From JAKLDO01 sp035354435 (GTDB lineage Bacteria; UBP6; UBA1177), in assembly GCA_035354435.1 (NCBI GenBank), contig DAOQAY010000074.1, positions 1-13,386 on the forward strand: DNA of 13,386 nucleotides. Reading direction: 5' to 3'. Position 1 is the stretch's first letter. Each line of letters opens with the position of its first letter. A model generated the notes under the pieces. The model ran no database searches. It saw only the letters and a list, made by a program, of their open reading frames with translations, and was not told where the DNA came from. Of the stretch, positions 7,014-13,386 are shown piece after piece. A program made the position numbers and the translations under genes.

Positions 7014-7084
7014 AATCCGCCCGTCTATTTTTTATTATAGGTAGTTGATGCGACACTGGTTGTCGGGTGGAATCTTGGCGGATT
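7014..7084. repeat. 71-bp interval bounded by perfect 8-bp inverted repeats
   Basis: AATCCGCC at about 7014-7021 and GGCGGATT at 7077-7084 are perfect inverted repeats flanking a 55-bp centre. The centre contains a second perfect repeat, CGACA-CTGGT-TGTCG at 7051-7065. The right arm runs into the stop codon of the Bro-N gene. There is no T-tract next to the inner hairpin, so it does not look like a standard terminator. It could shape the RNA end of the Bro-N transcript or bind a protein. The left arm position may be off by up to two bases. Confidence 0.45.
7034..7039 (-). promoter_or_regulatory. Possible -10 element (TATAAT) for the restriction operon
   Basis: On the minus strand a perfect TATAAT reads at 7039-7034, about 60 nt upstream of the first possible start in the operon. 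No convincing -35 hexamer lies 16-18 bp upstream. The site is therefore either activator-dependent or a chance match in AT-rich DNA. Confidence 0.35.
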
Positions 7085-7922
7085 ATTGTTTTTTCTTTTT
7101 TTCGAGTGCTTTCTTTTTCTGCGGTTCATCCAAATAATTTTCATTAGTTACAACTTTTCTGCCACTTTCTTTTTCGAGGTTTTTTCGTGCATTTCCAGCT
7201 ATTTTTCCGCCTCGTTTCGCAGAGTCTTTGTTTTCGTCAAATCCTTGTGCATCGTTGTTTCTTGCGATTTCAGTTGTTGCCGCTTCACCAAGCATTGAAA
7301 AGATCAGCTCAAGGTCTGTCATGTGGTCACGCAGATTTTCCCGTTCAAGGTTTTTTAATTTTTTATATTCTGAAGGTGTAAGCCCGAAAGTCGCTTTTGA
7401 AATTTCAGCTGTAAGTATTGAATATTCAACATCTTCCTGAACACCACGGTTTTTCCATTCATCGGTAAGTTCCTGCCGAACAGCAATTCCCCGCATTCTT
7501 TTTTCAATCCACTGGTCGGTGTAACCTTTTGCCTGATATAGCTCTTTCACACGGATTGAACCAAGTTCCGGATCTTCAATTTCCTGAACCCGTTCGTATC
7601 CAACTTTAGCCAGCCATTGCTTGAACGGTTCGGCTTTTGGTGATGGAATGGATTGAATAATTCTGAAAAGTCCTTTTATATTTGCCGCCTGTATTTTTCG
7701 ATTTTTCCCATCAGCAGCGGTCATTTCAACCAGGGGACAAATTGTCCCCCAGTTGTTCAATAACCAAAGGTCTCGTTTTTTCATTTTCTTTAAGTAATCC
7801 TTTGAATCAACAGTATCTGTTAAAACAGTCACAACATCTTGAACTGAAAAATACCACTCGTTTTTATAAAAAACTCTCCGAATATACTTGTTTTCAAAAA
7901 CAATGATTTTCTTTTCATCCAT
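7083..7922 (-). CDS. Bro-N domain protein, phage-antirepressor/DinD-like
   Basis: A 279-residue protein with an N-terminal Bro-N (antirepressor) domain, visible as NEWYFSVQDVVTVLTD, YLKKMKKRD and the FRIIQSIPSPKAEPFKQWLAKVG block (about 10-115). The C-terminal half contains IEKRMRGIAVRQELTDEWKNR, LRDHMTDLELIFSMLGEAAT and a glycine/lysine-rich GGKIAGNARKNLE segment, as in DinD-like and phage antirepressor proteins. It ends in a lysine-rich tail. ATG 7922 follows AAGGAG (7935-7930) at 7-nt spacing. Bro-N proteins bind DNA, and many are prophage genes, but such genes also occur alone in bacterial genomes. It stands about 107 nt upstream of the restriction operon on the same strand, so it may be co-transcribed with it or regulate it; this is inference. 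Exact function is unknown. Confidence 0.82.
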   Translation of the reverse strand: MDEKKIIVFENKYIRRVFYKNEWYFSVQDVVTVLTDTVDSKDYLKKMKKRDLWLLNNWGTICPLVEMTAADGKNRKIQAANIKGLFRIIQSIPSPKAEPFKQWLAKVGYERVQEIEDPELGSIRVKELYQAKGYTDQWIEKRMRGIAVRQELTDEWKNRGVQEDVEYSILTAEISKATFGLTPSEYKKLKNLERENLRDHMTDLELIFSMLGEAATTEIARNNDAQGFDENKDSAKRGGKIAGNARKNLEKESGRKVVTNENYLDEPQKKKALEKKKKQ

Positions 7923-7967
7923 TGTACCACTCCTTAAATTATCCAGTTGCTTCCTAATTACTTTTTC

Positions 7968-8011
7968 AACATACCTGAATCAACTTTCAAAATCAAGAAT
8001 TTAATTCAAGA
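7968..8011 (-). promoter_or_regulatory. Candidate promoter of the Bro-N gene with a direct-repeat site at its -35
   Basis: On the minus strand TTGATT (7996-7991) and TATGTT (7973-7968) are separated by 17 bp, about 45 nt before the start codon. Two copies of TCTTGA (8011-8006 and 7998-7993), 13 bp apart, overlap the -35 element. This arrangement suits a repressor site. No specific regulator can be named. Confidence 0.45.
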
Positions 8012-8079
8012 TTAAAACAATTCGAATGAAAGCCTCGAAGCAATTTTTTACAATTATCATCTGTTGTCGTGCAGAAACA

Positions 8080-8107
8080 TTGACAAAAAAGCCCGGTGTG
8101 GTGTAAT
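8080..8107 (+). promoter_or_regulatory. Sigma-70-type promoter of the plus-strand operon
   Basis: A consensus TTGACA at 8080-8085 is followed after 16 bp by TGTAAT at 8102-8107. The start codon of the zinc-ribbon gene is at 8135, leaving a leader of about 20 nt that contains only the GAGGA ribosome site. It probably serves the genes through 10933, because no terminator or large gap interrupts them. Confidence 0.62.
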
Positions 8108-8134
8108 CATTGCGGTTTAATTAGAGGAAAAACA

Positions 8135-8461
8135 ATGAAAAGATGTCCTTTCTGTGCTGAAGAGATTCAAGATGATGCGATAAAATGCAAGCACTGCAAT
8201 GAGTTTCTTGTCGAGGGTTTCGGGCCGTCATTGAAAAAAGATAAGTTGCCGTTTTATCTGAAGACTTCATTCATTGTGACTACATTTTTTATAGCAGGTC
8301 CTCTGGCTCTTCCTTTGATCTGGATGAGACCGCAGACTTCAAAAGCATGGAAGATCGGGTTGACGATAATTATTCTTATTATCAGCTGGTTTTTTTATGT
8401 TGCGCTTATGAAATCCATAGAAAATCTGACCCAGTATTATGAACTGTTGAACGGAATGTAG
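8135..8461 (+). CDS. Small zinc-ribbon membrane protein
   Basis: A 108-residue protein beginning MKRCPFCAEEIQDDAIKC. It carries a zinc ribbon with Cys pairs at 4/7 and 18/21, followed by a short linker and two hydrophobic spans: about 52-70 (FIVTTFFIAGPLALPLIWM) and about 77-98 (IGLTIIILIISWFFYVALM). The spans would anchor it in the inner membrane, with the ribbon probably in the cytoplasm. I chose ATG 8135 because GAGGA (8124-8128) precedes it by 6 nt. The frame is open back to a GTG at 8096, but that would lie inside the promoter. The stop is 8 nt before the YfiH-family gene. Ribbons of this sort are common in small membrane proteins without a defined role. Function is unknown. Confidence 0.75.
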   Translation: MKRCPFCAEEIQDDAIKCKHCNEFLVEGFGPSLKKDKLPFYLKTSFIVTTFFIAGPLALPLIWMRPQTSKAWKIGLTIIILIISWFFYVALMKSIENLTQYYELLNGM

Positions 8462-8469
8462 GGTTCCTG

Positions 8470-9084
8470 ATGAAAGAGCGATACGGATTTATCAAAGAAA
8501 CTGATGCAAGAGTTAATTTTGATGCTATCTGTGAAAATATCAGAAAAGAATATAATATCAAAGAGTTGCATTTTTTAAAACAGGTGCATGGCGATAATAT
8601 TCTGATCGACTGTTCCGGAACCGGTGACGGAATTATAATCACAAAACCGGCAACTGGTGCGTTAATAAAAACGGCTGATTGTTTTCCGGTAGTGCTTACT
8701 GACAGAGTTAAAAATATTTCCGGCATTTTCCACAGCGGGTGGAAAGGAACTGAACTTGGAATTTCTGCAAAAGGTGCTGAAATGATGAGGGAAATTGGTT
8801 GCGGCAATATAGAGGCTGTGATATTTCCCGGTATTGAACAGTGCTGTTTCAGGATCGGCAGTGAACTTATAGACAGATTCGCCAAAGCGAATATTCCGGT
8901 AATAAAAAAAACAGATGGATATTTTGCTGATCTGAAAAGTGCAATTATTAGCGGCCTTAAATCGAAAGGTGTTGAAACTATTAAAGATATGTCGGTGTGC
9001 ACATGCTGTGGCGAAGGATATTTTTCATACCGTAAAGACGGCACAGATAAAAGGCATGCATCTTTTGTAATAACTTTTTCGTAA
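8470..9084 (+). CDS. pgeF: YfiH/PgeF-family (laccase-domain) protein
   Basis: Member of the YfiH/LACC1 family. Members in E. coli act as peptidoglycan editing factor, hydrolysing UDP-MurNAc linked to wrong amino acids; others have purine nucleoside phosphorylase or adenosine deaminase activity. Conserved elements are FLKQVHG (H40), TADCFPV (C71) and FHSGWKG (H88), the expected metal-binding His-Cys-His. They are followed by FPGIEQCCFRIG, CTCCGE and YFSYRKDGTDKRHASF. At 204 residues it is shorter than the usual 240-260; the N-terminus starts directly at the KERYGF segment with little leader. Only a weak ribosome site (TAGGG) precedes ATG 8470, which is 8 nt after the previous stop, so coupling is likely. 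The next gene, a sigma factor, begins 26 nt downstream. A cytoplasmic wall-precursor role is likely but the substrate is not proven. Confidence 0.88.
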   Translation: MKERYGFIKETDARVNFDAICENIRKEYNIKELHFLKQVHGDNILIDCSGTGDGIIITKPATGALIKTADCFPVVLTDRVKNISGIFHSGWKGTELGISAKGAEMMREIGCGNIEAVIFPGIEQCCFRIGSELIDRFAKANIPVIKKTDGYFADLKSAIISGLKSKGVETIKDMSVCTCCGEGYFSYRKDGTDKRHASFVITFS

Positions 9085-9110
9085 AAAACTTCATTCAAGG
9101 ATACAAACTG

Positions 9111-9713
9111 ATGATAAAAAGGTTCCTTGGAAGGACGAATGAAACCTCAAAACTGAATGAAATTAATGATAACGAACTGGCCGGACTTGCTTTATCAGGT
9201 TCCAGAGAAGCCTGGAAAGAACTTGTAAAAAGATACTACAGAATGATCTCGGTCACTGTGTTCAGGATCACCGGAGGCAGAGATTCTGAAGATGTTATTC
9301 AGGAGGTTCTGATACAGCTTTTCAAGTCGCTCGGTTCGTTCAGGGGAGAATCGGCGTTTTCAACTTTTCTTTACAGACTGGCGCTGAATACGGCTTGCAG
9401 GGAAGTGAAAAAGATGACAAATCTCTCATCGATTGTCGCAATAGGTACTGAAATTGTTGAGAAAATGGTTGACAGCTCAGGTGAAAATGACGACTCGTTC
9501 AATATTATTGAAAAAGAGGAAATGGAAAGATTGATTCAGATGTCTCTTGAAAAAATACCGGCGGATTTGAGAATGTATCTTGTACTTTCGGTTGTCGAAG
9601 GACTGACTCTCAAAGAAATTTCAGAGATGTTCAAGACCCCGATAACGACAATTGCCTCAAGAATCAGCAAGGCAAAAGTGCTTATGCTTAAGGAAATGGA
9701 AAAGCTGAAATGA
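9111..9713 (+). CDS. ECF-type RNA polymerase sigma factor
   Basis: A 200-residue sigma-70-family factor of extracytoplasmic-function type. Region 2 spans about 35-100, with YYRMISVTVFRITG, DSEDVIQEVLIQLFKSLGSF and FLYRLALNTACREVKK for core binding and -10 recognition. Region 4 spans about 140-198, with IPADLRMYLVLSVVEGLTLKEI and a helix-turn-helix through SEMFKTPITTIASRISKAKV for -35 recognition. An N-terminal extension of about 20 residues precedes NDNELAGLALSG. An AAGGA lies about 11 nt before ATG 9111. The last codons overlap the anti-sigma start (ATGA at 9710), so the pair is made in matched amounts. The gene is in the same transcription unit as the YfiH gene. No autoregulatory promoter is obvious in the 26-nt gap. 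The signal it answers to is unknown. Confidence 0.9.
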   Translation: MIKRFLGRTNETSKLNEINDNELAGLALSGSREAWKELVKRYYRMISVTVFRITGGRDSEDVIQEVLIQLFKSLGSFRGESAFSTFLYRLALNTACREVKKMTNLSSIVAIGTEIVEKMVDSSGENDDSFNIIEKEEMERLIQMSLEKIPADLRMYLVLSVVEGLTLKEISEMFKTPITTIASRISKAKVLMLKEMEKLK

Positions 9714-10933
9714 ATAAAACACACATTTCATTTGAAAGAATTGTTGAAATTTCAAGCGGTATTTCAAATGTAACGGATGTTGAGAGAATACATATCGATG
9801 ATTGCCCTATTTGTAAAAATAGAATAGAATCAGCAGGTTATCTTGAAGAGGGAATCAAGGAATCTGTAAAAGCCGAACCCATAATGGATCTCGGTCAGAT
9901 CGAATCCATTGCCGATGCCGTTTTTGACAGATATTACGACCGTTCATCTGTTCCGGCAAGATTCAAATATTATTTTGCAGGTGCCGCTGCTGTTGCGGCA
10001 TCTATATTTCTTTTCATATTTATTTCAGGCAAAGCACAGAAAAATAATCAGATTGAATTCTTCACATCAGATAAGGAGTCTTCCTGGAAAGTCGAAGAGT
10101 CTGTTGAAGTGTTTGAAAATGTTGATGAAAACGATATTCCTGAAGGTGTTTTTAAAATTGATAAAGGTACTGTCATTTCGAAAGGAAGATATACACTTAC
10201 AGCATATACCGATGCGATGATCGTCCACGAATATGAAAATTATTTCAGTGTAAAGAAAGGAAAAGTCGGATTCAGTGTTAAAAGTGGAACTGATTTTATG
10301 GTAAACCTTAATAATTCTGTACTTGTACGAGTTCTTGGCACAGTATTTACCGTGTCAGTCGAAAAAAGCATAAATTCAGTCGAAGTTACCGAAGGGCTTG
10401 TTGAAGTTATCGATCTGGAAAAAGGGGTAAGTTCGACAGTTTCAAAAGGTGGACGGGAAACGATCAGAAGGGTTGCTAAAACCGCCAGCCAGCCGGTGAA
10501 TGTTTTGTCTGAACCCGTAGCACAACAGCCTGAAATGATTGAAAAACCAGTTGAGCATGTTCCTGTTGTAAAAAAGAATAATGATATCGTACTTTTTAAT
10601 TTGAATGGTGATATTGACCTTATGAAAGCCGAGATCAGCGATCTTGAGACCGCTCTTGAATATTCCGGATCTCCGGTAGTTCAGCTTCATAGGCTTTTTG
10701 AACTTTACAGAATTAACGGTCACTGGGGTTCAATAATCCATTTCTGGAGAACCGAATCATCAGAAATAAATTCAAGAGGCAATCCGTTTCTTAAAGAGAT
10801 GCATTTCGCGGCGTGTGAAGCTTCGATCAGAATGTTCCTGTATGATAATGAAGTTTGCAGAAGCTACAGGTCGCAGTATCCTGACGGTCCTGATCCTGAC
10901 GGAATGGAAGATCATCTTAAAATGGCCTGGTGA
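9710..10933 (+). CDS. FecR-domain anti-sigma factor with ZAS zinc motif
   Basis: Membrane-bound anti-sigma factor for the ECF sigma encoded just before it. The cytoplasmic N-terminus has the zinc anti-sigma motif H28-x3-C32-x2-C35 (HIDDCPIC). One membrane span follows at about 88-107 (YFAGAAAVAASIFLFIFIS). The outer part holds a FecR domain (about 143-245), recognised by DKGTVISKGRYTLTAYTDA, VRVLGTVFTVSV and VEVTEGLVEV. A proline/valine-rich linker (about 258-285) leads to a helical C-terminal region (about 305-407) that resembles a tetratricopeptide-type repeat, though I cannot be sure. The ATG overlaps the sigma stop by 4 nt. Normally such proteins hold the sigma factor at the membrane until a signal reaches the outer domain. 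No TonB receptor lies in view, so this is unlikely to be a classical Fec iron system. Confidence 0.88.
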   Translation: MNKTHISFERIVEISSGISNVTDVERIHIDDCPICKNRIESAGYLEEGIKESVKAEPIMDLGQIESIADAVFDRYYDRSSVPARFKYYFAGAAAVAASIFLFIFISGKAQKNNQIEFFTSDKESSWKVEESVEVFENVDENDIPEGVFKIDKGTVISKGRYTLTAYTDAMIVHEYENYFSVKKGKVGFSVKSGTDFMVNLNNSVLVRVLGTVFTVSVEKSINSVEVTEGLVEVIDLEKGVSSTVSKGGRETIRRVAKTASQPVNVLSEPVAQQPEMIEKPVEHVPVVKKNNDIVLFNLNGDIDLMKAEISDLETALEYSGSPVVQLHRLFELYRINGHWGSIIHFWRTESSEINSRGNPFLKEMHFAACEASIRMFLYDNEVCRSYRSQYPDGPDPDGMEDHLKMAW

Positions 10934-10952
10934 TAACTCACAAAAAAAGAAA

Positions 10953-10970
10953 AGGCTCCCGGAGGAGCCT
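10953..10970 (-). terminator. Strong hairpin with its T-tract on the minus strand
   Basis: AGGCTCC and GGAGCCT form a perfect 7-bp GC-rich stem with a CGGA loop, 20 nt after the FecR stop. On the plus strand it is followed by GTAAAGAG, which is not T-rich. On the minus strand it is followed by TTTCTTTTTTT. As an intrinsic terminator it therefore faces minus-strand transcription coming from the right. It may still help end or protect the plus-strand mRNA. Confidence 0.65.
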
Positions 10971-11048
10971 GTAAAGAGTTTGGTGGAAAAAGAACGGAGC
11001 GCAGCAGACTGGCAAGAACTGCAAATCATCTGACTGTCAATTATTAGT

Positions 11049-11066
11049 AACCGTCCGTCTCCGGTT
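11049..11066 (+). terminator. Weak hairpin before the secreted-protein gene
   Basis: AACCG (11049-11053) and CGGTT (11062-11066) can pair around an 8-nt loop and run into TTTTAC. The stem is short and the T-run only four, so this is at best a weak terminator for the FecR transcript. The remainder of the 10971-11152 gap shows only AT-rich sequence and a TATAGT at 11131-11136 without a good -35. Confidence 0.3.
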
Positions 11067-11152
11067 TTACGAAAAAAAGATCAAAATATTTTAAAATTCT
11101 TTTTTGCATGTATCATTCAATGGTGAAAAATATAGTTCTGTGAGGTTTGAGG

Positions 11153-11776
11153 ATGAAAAAAACAGTGCTGATAATCGTGCTATCGATATTCTGGAATATT
11201 TATGCCCAAGATAATGATTTTGTTCAGAAACTTTTGAATCAGGGTGCTGTTTCACTTGTGACGGCACAGAAAAAATGCGAGCAGCTTCCTAAAAAAAATC
11301 AGGCACTTATAGATGCTATGGCAAATGTTTACAAGATCGCGAAAGAAAAGAACAATCCATCTGTAAATGTTTTTGCCCAGACCGATTATCTGCTTCATTT
11401 TCTTCAGGACAGGATCAATGAAGTCTGCACAAAGATCAAGCTTGCCGATGGCGAAACTATTAAAATAATTGTTTCAGACGAGCTTAAAATACTTTTAGAG
11501 AAAAGAAATTCTTCGCAAAATTTCGAGAGTTTCATTGAAAATATCTACGGGACTGAATATTCAAAATTTCTCTATCTGACAGCTTCTGTTTCAACACTTG
11601 AAAAAATGCATGAAGACTGGGGTCTGAAAATGGCTTCAGAAAGAAAGAACATGCAGGAAATGGTGAAAAATATTGATGCCGGAAATAAAGTTTTAAAAGA
11701 CGAACTGACTGAATTTACTAAAGCTTTCAAACTGTATTATGAAGGTGTAATTCCTGCCAAGCCTGCGAAGAAGTAA
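11153..11776 (+). CDS. Secreted protein of unknown function, helix-rich
   Basis: A 207-residue protein with a Sec signal peptide: MKKTVLIIVLSIFWNIYAQD, with cleavage probably after the A of IYA. It should be periplasmic. The mature part is rich in charged and helical sequence with no membrane span. Recognisable stretches such as LLNQGAVSLVTAQKKCEQLP and LLHFLQDRINEVCTKIKLADG did not bring a family to mind. The tail is lysine- and proline-rich (IPAKPAKK). ATG 11153 is preferred: GAGG (11142-11145) lies 7 nt upstream, whereas the alternative TTG at 11147 lies almost on top of it. The gene ends 1 nt from the stop of the convergent DUF6279 lipoprotein, so the two mRNAs may overlap at their ends. 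Neighbouring genes give no firm clue to function. Confidence 0.75.
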   Translation: MKKTVLIIVLSIFWNIYAQDNDFVQKLLNQGAVSLVTAQKKCEQLPKKNQALIDAMANVYKIAKEKNNPSVNVFAQTDYLLHFLQDRINEVCTKIKLADGETIKIIVSDELKILLEKRNSSQNFESFIENIYGTEYSKFLYLTASVSTLEKMHEDWGLKMASERKNMQEMVKNIDAGNKVLKDELTEFTKAFKLYYEGVIPAKPAKK

Positions 11777-11777
11777 T

Positions 11778-12623
11778 CTACTCCTGTGAAAGTTCCTCAA
11801 ATTTTTCAGCATATTCAAAAAGAGTGTCGGCGAGATATTTTCTCTGTTTTTCTGTGAATGTCTGGGTAAGTTTCCACAAACCTTCTTTTGCCCGTTCGAG
11901 TCTTTTTTCGATCAGCTTCTTTTCAGTATCGGTATAAATGGAATCCGGGCTGCTGATGGCCGTCATCAATTCATTTCTTTTTTCATCTGTCGGCGGTCTT
12001 AAAAATACTGATTTGAGGTAATCTCTTTTTCTTTTTGTAGCCTGATTTGCTGCAATCTCTTCTTCAAGCGGAGGAACAATTGTGTCTATCATGGCGATCT
12101 GTTCATCGGTCACAGATCCGAGTACGGTTTTTGTCTGTTTTACCATCTCTTTTTTCATTTTTTTATAGTATTTGTCACGATCTTCCGCCAGTTCTTTTTT
12201 CCTTTCTTCTCCGCCTTTTTCGAGTTTTGTGAAAGCACATTCTACCTGACTGACAGGCATTGACATTGCAAAATCAACAGCAAAGTTTTTGATCTGATCT
12301 GTAGTTTTCTGCTGGGTATGCATGAAAAAAACATACATTTTCTCAAAATCGGACTGAGTGATCGGTCCGGATCTCAGTGCTTTTCCAAACTCTCTCATGT
12401 TTTTGACATATACAGGCAGTTCCTGTTTTCTGTGCCACGCCATGAATGATTTGACTTCCTGTTTGACAGTTTTTTTCTGTTCACTGTCAAGACATCCGAC
12501 ATCATTGAGTGTTTTCAAAATAAAAAAATCAGCATTGTTGTAAGCAAGTTTTACAGATGTGCTGCAACTGAAATTTGTCATTAGCAATCCGGCAAAAATA
12601 ACCAAAAAAATCAGCTTTTTCAT
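11778..12623 (-). CDS. DUF6279-family lipoprotein
   Basis: A predicted lipoprotein of about 281 residues. The signal sequence MKKLIFLVIFAGLLMTNFSC puts the lipid-bearing cysteine at residue 20, though the N-F-S before it is a loose lipobox. The mature N-terminus has the DUF6279 pattern: VKLAYNNADFFILKTLNDV, LDSEQKKTVKQEVKSF and the signature AWHRKQELPVYVKNM. The rest is charged and helical, with a repeat-like second segment (ISSPDSIYTDTEKKLIEKRL, then TQTFTEKQRKYLADTLFEY). The family's function is unknown. I prefer ATG 12623, since GGAG lies six bases before it; an upstream ATG at 12635 would place that ribosome site inside the gene. It faces a divergent FG-GAP lipoprotein gene and shares its upstream region. 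It likely sits in the outer membrane or at the periplasmic face. Confidence 0.82.
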   Translation of the reverse strand: MKKLIFLVIFAGLLMTNFSCSTSVKLAYNNADFFILKTLNDVGCLDSEQKKTVKQEVKSFMAWHRKQELPVYVKNMREFGKALRSGPITQSDFEKMYVFFMHTQQKTTDQIKNFAVDFAMSMPVSQVECAFTKLEKGGEERKKELAEDRDKYYKKMKKEMVKQTKTVLGSVTDEQIAMIDTIVPPLEEEIAANQATKRKRDYLKSVFLRPPTDEKRNELMTAISSPDSIYTDTEKKLIEKRLERAKEGLWKLTQTFTEKQRKYLADTLFEYAEKFEELSQE

Positions 12624-12645
12624 CATTGTCTCCATTGTTTGGAAA

Positions 12646-12703
12646 ACTGTTTTACAATAAATTGTACTATATTGTCCTAAAAGTGTAAACAGTTCTTTTG
12701 GAC
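12646..12703. promoter_or_regulatory. Interleaved inverted repeats in the divergent promoter region
   Basis: Two imperfect inverted repeats overlap here. The first is ACTGTTTTACA (12646-12656) with TGTAAACAGT (12684-12693). The second is GTCCTAAAAG (12674-12683) with CTTTTGGAC (12695-12703). Each is perfect apart from one extra base in one arm. They bracket the minus promoter and the possible plus -10 (CATAAT, 12703-12708), so one regulator could control both lipoprotein genes. Confidence 0.45.
12661..12689 (-). promoter_or_regulatory. Promoter of the DUF6279 lipoprotein gene
   Basis: On the minus strand TTTACA (12689-12684) and TACAAT (12666-12661) are separated by exactly 17 bp, about 38 nt before the preferred start codon. 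Both hexamers differ from consensus at one position each. The promoter lies within the inverted repeats described for 12646-12703. Confidence 0.6.
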
Positions 12704-12759
12704 ATAATATTTAAAAAATGGTAGAATCAGCCGGTATGATAATTCCGGAGAAAAAAGAC

Positions 12760-13386
12760 ATGAAAAAACTGATTGTTGCGATCATCGCAGTATCGTTTCT
12801 ATTTTTTACAGCCTGTGACAATTCAAAAGTTCAAAAAGGTGACGACAGCGAAGTTGTTAATGACGAAAATGATAATGAAATCAATGATCTGGAAAATGAT
12901 GTGACAGAGCCGGATGAGACTGGTGAAGATTCAGCAGATGAAGATGTTAACGATGCCGATGCAGATTTTGTAGAATCATTACAAACCGGCGGAGTTGTTA
13001 TTTTCAGTTCTCAAAGCGGCGATAAAAAGAATATGTTTTCATCAAAAACTATTTTGGGGCAGGGCGGATTTTTCGGTTATTCAATTTTTTCCTTTAACGA
13101 TGAATACTGGGGAATAGGTGCTTTGCATGAATCAGTTCCTCCATATGATTTTGAAAAGGCGACAGGTAAACTTTATATTTTTAAAAGAGGCAAACTGCCT
13201 GAAACTATTGGTGATGCTCAGTTTGTTCTGACACATCCTGACCTGACTATAAATGCCGGTTTTTCATTCACGGCCGCCGGAACTTGCGACATAAACAAGG
13301 ACGGCTTTGACGATATTGTTGTTTCGTCCCATCTTGCATCGTATGGTACAGCCTATGCGGCAGGGGAACTTGTTGTGTTTTACGGG
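12760..13386 (+). CDS. FG-GAP-repeat lipoprotein with acidic linker, cut by window edge
   Basis: The first 209 residues of a surface or periplasmic lipoprotein; the gene runs off the right edge with no stop. The signal MKKLIVAIIAVSFLFFTAC gives lipid attachment at Cys19. Residues about 27-70 form an Asp/Glu/Asn-rich linker with no fixed structure. From about 77 the sequence turns into repeat-type beta structure. The stretch CDINKDGFDDIVVSSH (176-191) is a D-x-N-x-D-G calcium-binding FG-GAP/integrin-type repeat; an earlier degenerate repeat around 77-122 (GGVVIFSS, GYSIFSF, GIGALHES) precedes it. ATG 12760 has GGAG (12747-12750) at 9-nt spacing. Full proteins of this type usually carry several more repeats forming a propeller. 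Ligand and role are unknown. The divergent DUF6279 lipoprotein shares its control region. Confidence 0.78.
   Translation, partial: MKKLIVAIIAVSFLFFTACDNSKVQKGDDSEVVNDENDNEINDLENDVTEPDETGEDSADEDVNDADADFVESLQTGGVVIFSSQSGDKKNMFSSKTILGQGGFFGYSIFSFNDEYWGIGALHESVPPYDFEKATGKLYIFKRGKLPETIGDAQFVLTHPDLTINAGFSFTAAGTCDINKDGFDDIVVSSHLASYGTAYAAGELVVFYG

Noticed and set aside
7014..7084. Integron attC site or insertion-sequence end
   Set aside because: The conserved attC core triplets are not present, no integrase or transposase is encoded in the window, and no target-site duplication is visible.
8021..8055. Hairpin TTCGA/TCGAA followed by a T-run as a plus-strand terminator
   Set aside because: The stem is only five AT-rich pairs, and no plus-strand gene lies upstream that would need it.
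8406..9098. Long minus-strand open frame (230 codons) opposite the YfiH-family gene
   Set aside because: The plus strand carries all the YfiH metal-binding motifs in place. The antisense product has no recognisable motif, and its start is not needed to explain anything.
10815..11033. Plus-strand frame of 72 codons overlapping the end of the FecR-type gene
   Set aside because: It lies mostly inside the FecR gene in another frame, runs through the hairpin at 10953-10970 and shows no motif.

Overview
The window comes from an AT-rich bacterial genome. It is probably Gram-negative: two predicted lipoproteins, a Sec-exported protein and an ECF sigma factor with a membrane FecR-type anti-sigma all point to an envelope of that kind. 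Start sites mostly have clear Shine-Dalgarno sequences. I could not assign a genus. No rRNA, tRNA, CRISPR array, integrase or transposase was found.

Left half (1-7922), all on the minus strand: a defence-type island. Read in transcription order, it holds a Bro-N/antirepressor-like gene (7922-7083), then a compact gene row. The row begins with a possible small ORF (6975-6817), followed by a NucS-like PD-(D/E)XK protein (6807-5758), an McrB-type AAA+ GTPase with a PUA/EVE-like insertion (5743-3614), a YhcG/DUF1016 nuclease gene split by an in-frame TAG (3609-2458), and an McrC-type nuclease (2461-1154). Spacings are 0-14 nt or short overlaps, so this looks like one translationally coupled operon: an McrBC-type modification-dependent restriction system carrying two further nuclease genes. 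Downstream, with its own ribosome binding site, is an AAA_14/DUF4143 ATPase (1027 to beyond the left edge). It is preceded by three palindromic TTTCA-N6-TGAAA boxes spaced exactly 41 bp apart.

Right half (8080-13386): housekeeping and envelope genes. A good promoter at 8080-8107 drives a plus-strand row: a small zinc-ribbon membrane protein, a YfiH/PgeF-family protein, an ECF sigma factor and its FecR-type anti-sigma with a ZAS zinc motif. The sigma and anti-sigma genes overlap by ATGA. After a hairpin whose T-tract faces the minus strand comes a secreted protein of unknown function (11153-11776). It converges, with a 1-nt gap, on a DUF6279 lipoprotein (12623-11778). A divergent promoter region rich in inverted repeats separates that gene from the start of an FG-GAP-type lipoprotein with an acidic linker (12760 to beyond the right edge).

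The most interesting parts are the three-nuclease McrBC-type operon, its interrupted YhcG gene and the phased 41-bp palindrome array.
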